Below, in pieces: positions 1 to 6,417 of a DNA stretch of 6,417 bases. This stretch comes from Acidobacteriota bacterium. Lineage in GTDB: Bacteria; Acidobacteriota; Vicinamibacteria; Vicinamibacterales; JACQTH01. Below the pieces are notes generated by a model. That model ran no database searches. It worked only from the letters and a program-made list of their open reading frames with translations, and had not been told where the DNA came from. The stretch lies in NCBI GenBank assembly GCA_016210935.1, contig JACQTH010000399.1, forward strand, positions 1-6,417, read 5' to 3'. The position numbers and the translations under genes were made by a program. The first letter of the stretch is position 1. Each line of letters starts with the position of its first letter.

Positions 1-690
1 GAACAGCTGGCGCGCCCGCGACATCATGAGCTCCGAGGGACGCACGATCGGCACCGGTTCGCTGGCGACAGGGGCCGCAGCGATCGGTTCTGATCCTGTT
101 CGGAGCCAGGGGATCTCGAACCGCACGTACGGCTCCACCTGCTCCCAGTACGTAGTGACGGCCGCCGCAACGCCTATCAGCAAGAGCCCCAGGAAGACGA
201 GGCCGGCGAGCCGATGTCGCCGCGCCGCTCGCGGACGCGGTCCGGGGGGGCCGCTGCCGAGGCCGCGCGTGCCCGCGCGTACCGGCACATCAGGCTTCAA
301 CACGCCCCCTGCTTCCAGGCGATCCAGCCGATCGAGACACGCCTGCGCGACCTCGTTCGCACCGCCGCGCTGCAGGACCGCGGTGAGGAGCCGACGGGCC
401 TGGTCCTTCTCACCGCGATTGAAGGCGGCCAGGCCGGTGTGCAGCATCTCATCGAGCTCCCGCTGCTGCTCGGCCTGGGCGCTTCGAGCACGATCAATGT
501 AGGCGCGAGCGCGGGCGTGTCCGCGATCGAGAAAGAGGACGCGCGTCCAGACGTGTGCGGCCTCCTCGTACTGTCCGGCGAAGTAGCGATCGAGGCCCGT
601 CAACAGGAGCTCCTCGATCCGCGCGTCGCGGTCGGCCGGGCTCAATGGCTCTGGGGGGTCTTTCGGATCGGTACGGGACGGGTCGGCCAT
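1..690 (-). CDS. TPR-repeat protein with one membrane anchor (3' end outside window)
   Basis: This open frame runs 230 codons from an ATG at 690 to the left edge without a stop, so the C-terminus is missing. An in-frame TGA lies 30 nt upstream and there is no other ATG, GTG or TTG between, which fixes the start; no clear Shine-Dalgarno is visible. Residues 1-22 are polar and proline-rich. Residues about 28-70 and 82-125 are two related helical repeats offset by 54 residues: each opens with a TGL motif, carries an alternating aromatic/Gly/Ala pattern typical of tetratricopeptide repeats, and ends in (I/L)DR. A Gly/Pro/Arg linker (138-160) follows, then a single hydrophobic segment at about 161-178 preceded by arginines, suggesting the TPRs are cytoplasmic and the rest extracytoplasmic. 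The last visible residues (about 220-230) look like the start of another helix. It lies 54 nt after ntrX, so it is probably co-transcribed. TPRs usually mediate protein contacts; I do not recognise a specific function. Confidence 0.82.
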   Translation of the reverse strand, partial: MADPSRTDPKDPPEPLSPADRDARIEELLLTGLDRYFAGQYEEAAHVWTRVLFLDRGHARARAYIDRARSAQAEQQRELDEMLHTGLAAFNRGEKDQARRLLTAVLQRGGANEVAQACLDRLDRLEAGGVLKPDVPVRAGTRGLGSGPPGPRPRAARRHRLAGLVFLGLLLIGVAAAVTTYWEQVEPYVRFEIPWLRTGSEPIAAAPVASEPVPIVRPSELMMSRARQLF

Positions 691-744
691 GGTCAGGCTG
701 CTGGCTCGACCAGCCGTTCAGGCCGCGCCGCTCAGCGGCCTGGA

Positions 745-2139
<1,395 letters not shown>

Positions 2140-2148
2140 GGAAACCTC
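2140..2148 (-). promoter_or_regulatory. Ribosome binding site fixing the TTG start of ntrX
   Basis: On the minus strand the bases before the ntrX start read GAGGTTTCC then TTG. The GAGG core (2148-2145) has a 5-nt spacer, which is suitable. No ATG or GTG competes nearby and the receiver fold needs this N-terminus, so the TTG start is well supported. The site lies five bases beyond the end of the octamer hairpin, so folding of that hairpin could affect ribosome access. Confidence 0.6.
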
Positions 2149-2153
2149 AGTAC

Positions 2154-2244
2154 AGTTGGTGAATTGGTGAATTAGCGAATTGGTGACCGAAAGGCGGCGC
2201 TCCTCATCGATTCACCAGCTCGCCAATCCACCAACTCACCAATT
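2154..2244 (-). repeat. Mirrored octamer arrays forming a long hairpin between ntrY and ntrX
   Basis: Positions 2155-2186 on the plus strand are four tandem octamers: GTTGGTGA, ATTGGTGA, ATTAGCGA, ATTGGTGA. Positions 2212-2243 are four octamers of the opposite sense: TCACCAGC, TCGCCAAT, CCACCAAC, TCACCAAT. The arms 2154-2186 and 2212-2244 are 33 nt each and match as an inverted repeat at 27 positions. In the minus-strand transcript four of the six departures become G-U pairs, leaving only two A-C mismatches. The loop is 2187-2211 (25 nt). The structure begins at the last base of the ntrY stop and ends just before the ntrX Shine-Dalgarno. No U-tract follows the 3' arm, so it is not a classical intrinsic terminator. 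It may stabilise mRNA, set the kinase/regulator ratio or be a dispersed genomic repeat. Confidence 0.85.
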
Positions 2245-4532
2245 TACACCGGCAGCTCAATCGTAAACCGTGTCCCTCGGGGCACGTTATCCGCCACCTC
2301 GATGGTGCCGCCGTGCTCCGACACGATGCGGCGGACGATCGCCAGGCCCAGCCCGCTTCCCCGCCGTTTGGTCGAGTAGTACGGCATGAACAGCTTGTCG
2401 CGATCGGGGGCCGGAATACCCGGGCCGTCATCGGCAATGATGATGCGCGCGACCGCGTTGGGCGCGTCGTGGGCGGTGTCGATCCAGATCGTCCCTTTCC
2501 GGTTCATGGCCTCGACCGCGTTGTCGACCAGATTGATGATCACCCGCCGAATCTGCTCCGGATCGATGCGGACCGGCGGCAAATCCGCCTGGAGATTCGG
2601 CATGAAGGTCACGCCGGTGAACAGCCCGTTGTAGAGGGCCAGCGATTCGCGCAGCAGATCACCGAGGTCCACGGCCGCGCGGCGCGGCGCCGGCATCCGG
2701 GCAAACTGCGAGAACTCGTCGACGAGCCCCTTCAGCGATTCCACTTCCGCGACGATCGTGGTCGTGCACTCGTCGACGAGCGCCCGCGTGGCGTCGGGCG
2801 CCCCGCCGAAGTGACGTTTCAGGCGCTCCGCCGACAGCTGGATCGGCGTCAGCGGATTCTTGATCTCGTGCGCGAGCCGCCGGGCCACTTCCCGCCAGGC
2901 CGCGATCTTCTGCGATCGAATGAGCGGCGTGATGTCATCGAAGACCAGCACACGCCCCTCATGTCGTCCGTCCTCGCCGTAGAGCGGCGTCACCACGGCC
3001 GCCAGGTGCAGCTCCCGCCCGTCCTGCGTCAGCGCGATTTCCTCCGCGAGCGGCTCTCCTTTCACGTGGCCGTCTCCCGCGAGCAGCTTCTGGAGCGGCT
3101 CGAGGTCCGCGCGCGCGAAAACGTCGCTCGCCGGCCTGCCGACGACGGCATCGTCGAGCCGGAGCAGACGGCTGGCGGCCGCGTTCAACGTGCCGACCCG
3201 GTTGTCCGCGTCGATCGAGACGACGCCGGTGGCGATGCGTTGCAGGATGGTTTCGATGTACCGGCGGCGCGCCTCGACCTCCTGATGCTTGCGCTGCACG
3301 TCGATGGCCGATCGCTCGAGACGCCGGCGGCTGACGCTCAGCTCGCTGGCCATCGTGTTGAAGGCGTCGACGAGCCCGCCGAATTCATCTGCGGTCTCCC
3401 GCTCGACCCGGTGGTCCAGGTGTCCCGCCCCAATCTCGCGGGCCGCCGCCGCGAGCGTCTGCACCGGCCTGGTGATCCGCTTGGCGATGTACAGCCCCAT
3501 CCAGGTCGCGCTCACGAGAATCATGAGCGTCAGCATCAAGAAGAAGGACAAATAGACGCCGGTCAGGGGACCTTTCAGGACCCGGAGCTGCATGTACGCT
3601 TCGTACGCGTCGGTCAACCGCCGCGGGCGCGCGGCCACGTCGCCGGCCAGATAATCGCTGGCCACCACGACACCCGTGATTCGCCCGCCCGGCGCGCGAA
3701 TCGGCGCCGCGACCCTGAGAAGCTCCCCGCCCTGTCCCAGCGGCTCGACGGTGGACTCCGCCTTCCCTTGCGCCGCGTGCGCGGCCAGGCGATCGGCCGA
3801 CGCCCGGTCGTAAGGTTCGCGAGGCAATGTCGGCGCCGCCACTTCCAGAAGGGACGTGACCTCCGATCGACCGCCGGCCGCCGGCGCGACCCGGTAGATC
3901 TCGACGAGCTCGACACGCTGCGCCTTGACTTCCGGATCGACCAGTTCCTGGACCCGCCGGATATCGACGGTCGTCAGGTCGACGGAGGCGAGGTTGCCCG
4001 CGATGCGCCGCGCGTGATCCTGCGCGAGGGCCTGTCGCTCGAGGTAGTAGTCGCTCGCCAGCTGGTTCGCCGACGCCAGAATCTCGTCCATCGGCGCGTT
4101 GAACCAGCGCTCCACGCTGTTGCGGATGATCTCGCCGCCGACCAGCAGCACCAGCACGGCGGGAATGAGCGTCATGCCGAGCAGCGCCGCGACGAGCTTG
4201 GCGCGGAACTTGGCGAACGGCAGCGCGCGCCGCCGCTCCACCAGCAGCTTGACGACGTTGCGCGCCAGCACGAACACGAGCGCCAGAACCATGGTCAGGT
4301 CGGCGACCGAGAGCGCATAGAGGACGAACTCCGACAAAAAGTCCGGCGTGAAGAGCGTGGCGGATCGATTGGCGAGCGTCAGCGTGCCGACGAGCACGCC
4401 CAGGAGCAGCAGAATCCCAAGAAGGATCAGCAGCGGGCTGTCCCGGAGCGGTTTGCGCGGTCTGCGCGGGACGCGCGGCGGGCGCGCCGTCGCGGCGGAC
4501 GGCGCCGAGGTGACCGCAAGCCGGGTGATCAC
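2244..4532 (-). CDS. ntrY: NtrY-type transmembrane sensor histidine kinase
   Basis: The 762-residue inner-membrane kinase has domains in NtrY order. A basic, Pro/Ala-rich cytoplasmic tail (1-32) is followed by three membrane segments at about 34-54, 68-90 and 112-133. An extracytoplasmic sensor region spans about 134-322 and a fourth membrane segment about 324-349. HAMP lies at about 350-404, PAS at about 424-535, then HisKA with H-box HEIKNPLTP (phospho-acceptor H555). The HATPase_c domain has an N-box around N667/N671, DDGPGIP (701-707), FMPYYSTK (715-722) and GSGLGLA (725-731). All catalytic motifs look intact. It should autophosphorylate H555 and pass phosphate to D53 of the NtrX encoded next; the sensed signal (nitrogen, redox or envelope state in known NtrY proteins) cannot be deduced. 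The start is GTG at 4532, overlapping the preceding small ORF's stop as GTGA. No Shine-Dalgarno is evident, so initiation probably depends on translational coupling. No alternative start codon lies in frame across the small ORF. Confidence 0.94.
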   Translation of the reverse strand: MITRLAVTSAPSAATARPPRVPRRPRKPLRDSPLLILLGILLLLGVLVGTLTLANRSATLFTPDFLSEFVLYALSVADLTMVLALVFVLARNVVKLLVERRRALPFAKFRAKLVAALLGMTLIPAVLVLLVGGEIIRNSVERWFNAPMDEILASANQLASDYYLERQALAQDHARRIAGNLASVDLTTVDIRRVQELVDPEVKAQRVELVEIYRVAPAAGGRSEVTSLLEVAAPTLPREPYDRASADRLAAHAAQGKAESTVEPLGQGGELLRVAAPIRAPGGRITGVVVASDYLAGDVAARPRRLTDAYEAYMQLRVLKGPLTGVYLSFFLMLTLMILVSATWMGLYIAKRITRPVQTLAAAAREIGAGHLDHRVERETADEFGGLVDAFNTMASELSVSRRRLERSAIDVQRKHQEVEARRRYIETILQRIATGVVSIDADNRVGTLNAAASRLLRLDDAVVGRPASDVFARADLEPLQKLLAGDGHVKGEPLAEEIALTQDGRELHLAAVVTPLYGEDGRHEGRVLVFDDITPLIRSQKIAAWREVARRLAHEIKNPLTPIQLSAERLKRHFGGAPDATRALVDECTTTIVAEVESLKGLVDEFSQFARMPAPRRAAVDLGDLLRESLALYNGLFTGVTFMPNLQADLPPVRIDPEQIRRVIINLVDNAVEAMNRKGTIWIDTAHDAPNAVARIIIADDGPGIPAPDRDKLFMPYYSTKRRGSGLGLAIVRRIVSEHGGTIEVADNVPRGTRFTIELPV

Positions 4533-4666
4533 GGGATGAAGGTGAACTTGGCGAACGAAACGAACACGCGACCCTCGCGGGTCAGGGGCGTCATCCGGAT
4601 AGCTTCGCCGGCACCCAGGACCCCGCCGGACACCAGCACGGCGAGAGGCGTGACCCGGCGGCGCAT
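4529..4666 (-). CDS. 45-residue coupled small ORF, possible DUF4390 remnant
   Basis: An ATG at 4666 shares its A with the nrdR stop (TGATG), and the frame runs 45 codons to a TGA whose bases overlap the ntrY GTG (GTGA). AAGGA precedes the ATG closely. The product has three arginines, a hydrophobic stretch at about 7-19 and a small-residue GEA end at about 20-22, resembling a signal peptide. The remaining 23 residues include RMTPLTREGRVFVSF and end in KFTFIP. From memory, DUF4390 proteins are secreted, about 180-200 residues long, often encoded directly before ntrY, and begin their mature part with a similar 'V/T-P-L-x-R-x-G-x-V-x-V-S-F' strand. The position and this motif suggest a DUF4390 gene that lost its middle in frame while keeping the junctions. 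Alternatives are a genuine small exported peptide or a leader ORF whose job is to deliver ribosomes to ntrY. Confidence 0.6.
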   Translation of the reverse strand: MRRRVTPLAVLVSGGVLGAGEAIRMTPLTREGRVFVSFAKFTFIP

Positions 4667-5124
4667 CAGTCCTTCGCGTCGAGCAAGCCCTTCAGCTCGC
4701 TCATGAACTCACCGATGTCGCGGAAGTGGCGGTAGACCGAAGCAAACCGCACGTAGGCGACCTTGTCAAGACGCTTCAATTCCTGCATGACGAACTGGCC
4801 GATCTCGGCCGTCCCCATCTCCCGATCCGGGCGCTCCTGCAGCGTGGCTTCGACCTTGTCCGCAATGGCTTCGAGCGCCGAGACCGTCACAGGACGCTTC
4901 TCGCACGCTTTCAAGAGCCCGGCAATCAGCTTCTGCCGCTCGAACCGCTCGCGGCTGCCGTCCTTCTTGACGACCATGTACGGGATCTCGTCGATCCGCT
5001 CGTAGCTCGTGAATCGCCGGCCGCACCCGAGACACTCGCGGCGGCGGCGAATCACTTCGCCTTCCTTGCTTTCCCGCGAGTCGACGACCTTGTCGCCCAA
5101 GTGGGCGCAATACGGACACTTCAC
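4666..5124 (-). CDS. nrdR: Transcriptional repressor NrdR of ribonucleotide reductase genes
   Basis: The protein is 152 residues, the usual NrdR length. It has an N-terminal zinc ribbon with C3-x-x-C6 and C31-x-x-C34, the conserved DSRESKEG segment (15-22) and the basic RRRREC run (26-31). An ATP-cone domain (about 46-136) follows with [11 protein letters not shown] and the [11 protein letters not shown] block. NrdR binds ATP/dATP through the cone and represses nrd operons through NrdR boxes. None of its targets and no NrdR box is visible here, so it acts elsewhere. The start is GTG at 5124, inside the stop of the preceding gene (GTGA overlap), with GAAGG about 9 nt upstream. Its own stop overlaps the next small ORF by one base. 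All four zinc cysteines are present and nothing suggests decay. Confidence 0.97.
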   Translation of the reverse strand: MKCPYCAHLGDKVVDSRESKEGEVIRRRRECLGCGRRFTSYERIDEIPYMVVKKDGSRERFERQKLIAGLLKACEKRPVTVSALEAIADKVEATLQERPDREMGTAEIGQFVMQELKRLDKVAYVRFASVYRHFRDIGEFMSELKGLLDAKD

Positions 5125-6161
5125 GGAAGTAAGCCTTCGGGCGTGCCGGCGCGCACGTCGCCGGCCAGACGGCGGGCCCGGCCGAGGTTCAAACCCTCCT
5201 GCATCATAAACAGAAGACCGGCGATCGTCACAGGAATGACGGAAATCGCATGCAGCACGATGGCCGCCCCGACGGCCTTGTCGTTCGGCGCCCCGTAAAA
5301 GACCGTCACTCCTATCCGGAACGCCTCGTGGAAGCCGCCGACGGCGCCGGGGGTGGGCACCGCCACGCCGATCACGAGGAGCGCGGTCAGCAGAAACGAG
5401 CCGCTAAACGGCACTGCAATCCCGTAGGCGGTCGGCACCAGCCAGATCGGTACCGCGATGGAAATCCAGAGCGGCAATGACAGGAGCATCGCGTTCAACA
5501 GACGCCCAGGGCTTCGAATCACCGCGAACCCTTCCAGGAACGTGCGAGACAGCGAGATCATCTTGTCGACCATGCGGTCCGGCACATGGCCACGCAGGCC
5601 GTCCAGCAGCTTCGCGAGCCGCTCTGGATGCCCCGACAGAAGAATGACAGCGCCAAGCGTCAACAGTGACAGGACGGCCACGCCCAGGGCGCCGAGCGTG
5701 ACCGCGCTGTAAATGCGCGGGGCGGCCTTGGACATTCCTGGGTCGAACACCAGAACAAACGACGCGAGCAGCAACAACACCGTGATGAGATCCAGCAGCC
5801 GCTCGAGAAGAATCGTCGCAAAGGTCGCGGTGAAGCTCAGGCGCTCGCGCCGCGCGAGCAGGTACGGACGCAGGACCTCCCCGATGCGGGCGGGGAGAAG
5901 CGAGCTGGCGGCAAAGCCGATGACCGTCGTGCGGAACGCTGGCGCGAAATGCGTCGTACCGATGGGCGCCAGCAGATACTGCCAGCGGAGGGCGCGAAAG
6001 CCGTAGGTGGAGGCCACGCCGGCTGTGGCGGCGACGATCAAGTCGCCGCGCCCGTGAATGATTTCAGCCCAGACCTGCGACAGGTTGGCGTGACGCAGGA
6101 AGAGCGCCAGCAGGCCGATCGCCAGCAGGAGAATGACGACCGTCTTGATCGAGGCGCGCAT
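5121..6161 (-). CDS. YbhN/AglD-like flippase-type integral membrane protein (LPG synthase TM family)
   Basis: The 346-residue protein is strongly hydrophobic, with about eight membrane segments (roughly 5-23, 41-58, 75-92, 121-140, 150-176, 221-245, 253-270, 295-320). It carries the marks of the family that includes the membrane half of lysylphosphatidylglycerol synthase: ALRW (57-60), [13 protein letters not shown] (90-102), LLERLLDL (118-125) and [13 protein letters not shown] (269-281). It has no aminoacyl-transferase domain, so it is the stand-alone type often called flippase-like; its substrate cannot be inferred. I place the start at ATG 6161 because the hydrophobic segment begins almost at once and a putative -10 at 6190-6195 would leave a short leader. 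ATG 6176 (351 residues) is also possible. A TTG at 6209 would lie inside the inverted repeat and upstream of the -10, so it is unlikely. It is probably the first gene of the operon; its stop overlaps nrdR. Confidence 0.88.
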   Translation of the reverse strand: MRASIKTVVILLLAIGLLALFLRHANLSQVWAEIIHGRGDLIVAATAGVASTYGFRALRWQYLLAPIGTTHFAPAFRTTVIGFAASSLLPARIGEVLRPYLLARRERLSFTATFATILLERLLDLITVLLLLASFVLVFDPGMSKAAPRIYSAVTLGALGVAVLSLLTLGAVILLSGHPERLAKLLDGLRGHVPDRMVDKMISLSRTFLEGFAVIRSPGRLLNAMLLSLPLWISIAVPIWLVPTAYGIAVPFSGSFLLTALLVIGVAVPTPGAVGGFHEAFRIGVTVFYGAPNDKAVGAAIVLHAISVIPVTIAGLLFMMQEGLNLGRARRLAGDVRAGTPEGLLP

Positions 6162-6189
6162 CTGCGATCTCGCCATCCATGGCGAGCGC

Positions 6190-6200
6190 ACTCTATCACA
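6190..6200 (-). promoter_or_regulatory. Putative extended -10 promoter of the leftward operon
   Basis: The minus strand reads TGTGATAGAGT, an extended -10 (TGTG then TAGAGT). Transcription would start near 6183, about 22 nt before the ATG at 6161. No good -35 hexamer is seen at 16-18 bp, although extended -10 promoters can work without one. The same TGTGnTAGAnT pattern occurs in the rightward direction at 6366-6376, which raises confidence in both. Assignment is by pattern only. Confidence 0.4.
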
Positions 6201-6251
6201 GTCGAACAAACGCCTTCAGCTACGCGTTCCGATAGGTGCGTTTGTTCGACT
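6200..6251. repeat. Perfect 14-bp inverted repeat abutting the operon promoter
   Basis: AGTCGAACAAACGC at 6200-6213 is exactly reverse-complemented at 6238-6251, with a 24-nt spacer. The inner arm touches the TGTG of the leftward -10, so the repeat covers about -17 to -68 relative to the presumed start. It could be a two-site operator with centres 38 bp apart or the end repeats of a small inserted element. It is moderately AT-richer than the surrounding GC-rich block. Confidence 0.8.
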
Positions 6252-6255
6252 AGGT

Positions 6256-6340
6256 CGGCGGGCCGCGCATCCGCGCCGCCGCGGCGAATTCGGCCCCTAC
6301 GCTCGCACGGCCAAAGGCCCGCCGCTAGCGCGGATGCGCG
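6256..6340. repeat. GC-rich crossed inverted repeats in the divergent intergenic region
   Basis: Two complementary pairs are present. CGGCGGGCC (6256-6264) matches GGCCCGCCG (6316-6324), and CGCGCATCCGCGC (6264-6276) matches GCGCGGATGCGCG (6328-6340) perfectly over 13 bp. The order is A, B, A', B', so the two pairings cross and cannot form one nested hairpin; they would be alternatives. No ORF is supported here. It may be part of a dispersed intergenic repeat. Extreme GC content raises the chance of fortuitous complementarity for the 9-bp pair more than for the 13-bp pair. Confidence 0.55.
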
Positions 6341-6365
6341 TCTCGTCAACCGAGCGCAGCCGCGC

Positions 6366-6376
6366 TGTGTTAGAAT
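6366..6376 (+). promoter_or_regulatory. Putative extended -10 promoter of the rightward divergent gene
   Basis: TGTGTTAGAAT has an extended TG element and a TAGAAT hexamer (6371-6376). Transcription would begin near 6383, about 28 nt before the GTG at 6411. No convincing -35 is present upstream. The motif mirrors the leftward promoter at 6190-6200. Confidence 0.45.
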
Positions 6377-6410
6377 CTCGGTCCCTTCCAGCCGTCATCG
6401 AGAGGATCAC

Positions 6411-6417
6411 GTGACGA
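6411..6417 (+). CDS. Start of a divergent gene (only two codons inside window)
   Basis: A GTG at 6411 is preceded by AGAGGA (6401-6406) with a 4-nt spacer and by the putative -10 at 6366-6376. This spacing of -10, leader, Shine-Dalgarno and start codon is what a real plus-strand gene would show. Only GTG, ACG and one further base are visible, so nothing can be said of the product. Confidence 0.35.

Noticed and set aside
244..250. Run of seven G (C7 in the TPR gene) as a phase-variation tract.
   Set aside because: Seven bases is short for slippage control and the run lies in a Gly/Pro linker of GC-rich DNA; the reading frame is intact.
721..740. Short inverted repeat GGCCGC / GCGGCC just downstream of the ntrX stop.
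   Set aside because: Six-base GC stems are common by chance in this composition and no T-tract follows on the minus strand, so it is not called as a terminator.
2140..2243. Sigma-54 (-24/-12) promoter for ntrX autoregulation, and NrdR boxes anywhere in the window.
   Set aside because: No TGGC-N8-TTGC-type element is visible in the gaps, and no NrdR-box palindrome is seen in the intergenic sequence.
2154..2244. Rho-independent terminator, or a CRISPR-like array, at the octamer repeats.
   Set aside because: No U-run follows the 3' arm and the next gene's ribosome site follows directly. The octamers are adjacent with no unique spacers and no cas genes are present.
6162..6209. N-terminal extension of the membrane protein to a TTG at 6209.
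   Set aside because: That start lies inside the perfect inverted repeat and upstream of the likely -10. The added residues are polar, and the internal ATGs fit the family's usual short N-terminus better.

Overview
The window is GC-rich chromosomal DNA and is almost fully coding on the minus strand. In transcription order (right to left) it holds a YbhN/AglD-like integral membrane protein (6161-5121), the ribonucleotide-reductase repressor NrdR (5124-4666), a 45-codon small ORF (4666-4529), an NtrY-type sensor histidine kinase (4532-2244), an NtrX-type sigma-54 response regulator (2139-745), and the N-terminal 230 codons of a TPR/membrane-anchor protein that runs off the left edge (690-1). There are no tRNAs, rRNAs, transposases, CRISPR arrays or toxin/defence genes. 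No host marker is decisive. The nrdR-ntrYX linkage, the high GC and the octamer repeats between ntrY and ntrX make me lean towards Acidobacteriota (Vicinamibacteria-like), but that is inference.

The first four ORFs form one tightly packed unit. The membrane-protein stop overlaps the nrdR GTG by 4 nt, the nrdR stop shares one base with the small ORF's ATG, and the small ORF's stop overlaps the ntrY GTG by 4 nt. This packing predicts one transcript with coupled translation. The small ORF encodes a signal-like segment plus about 23 residues. It sits where a DUF4390 gene often lies (just before ntrY), so it may be the leftover of an internally deleted DUF4390 gene.

The packing breaks between ntrY and ntrX, where a 104-nt spacer carries two mirrored arrays of four octamers (consensus ATTGGTGA). 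In the transcribed strand these can fold into a 33-bp hairpin whose departures from Watson-Crick pairing are mostly G-U wobbles. It ends five bases before the Shine-Dalgarno of ntrX, which starts with TTG. A further 54-nt gap separates ntrX from the TPR gene.

At the right end lies a roughly 250-nt divergent control region. It has a putative extended -10 (TGTGATAGAGT) reading left into the operon and a matching one (TGTGTTAGAAT) reading right towards a gene whose GTG start is at 6411. Between them are a perfect 14-bp inverted repeat abutting the leftward -10 and a second GC-rich block of complementary segments.

The core genes are ordinary two-component and housekeeping types. The NtrY kinase would sense an unknown signal and phosphorylate NtrX (D53), which has an intact sigma-54 activation loop. 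NrdR would control ribonucleotide reductase genes elsewhere. The unusual material is in the junctions: the mirrored octamer hairpin, the coupled small ORF and the structured divergent promoter region.
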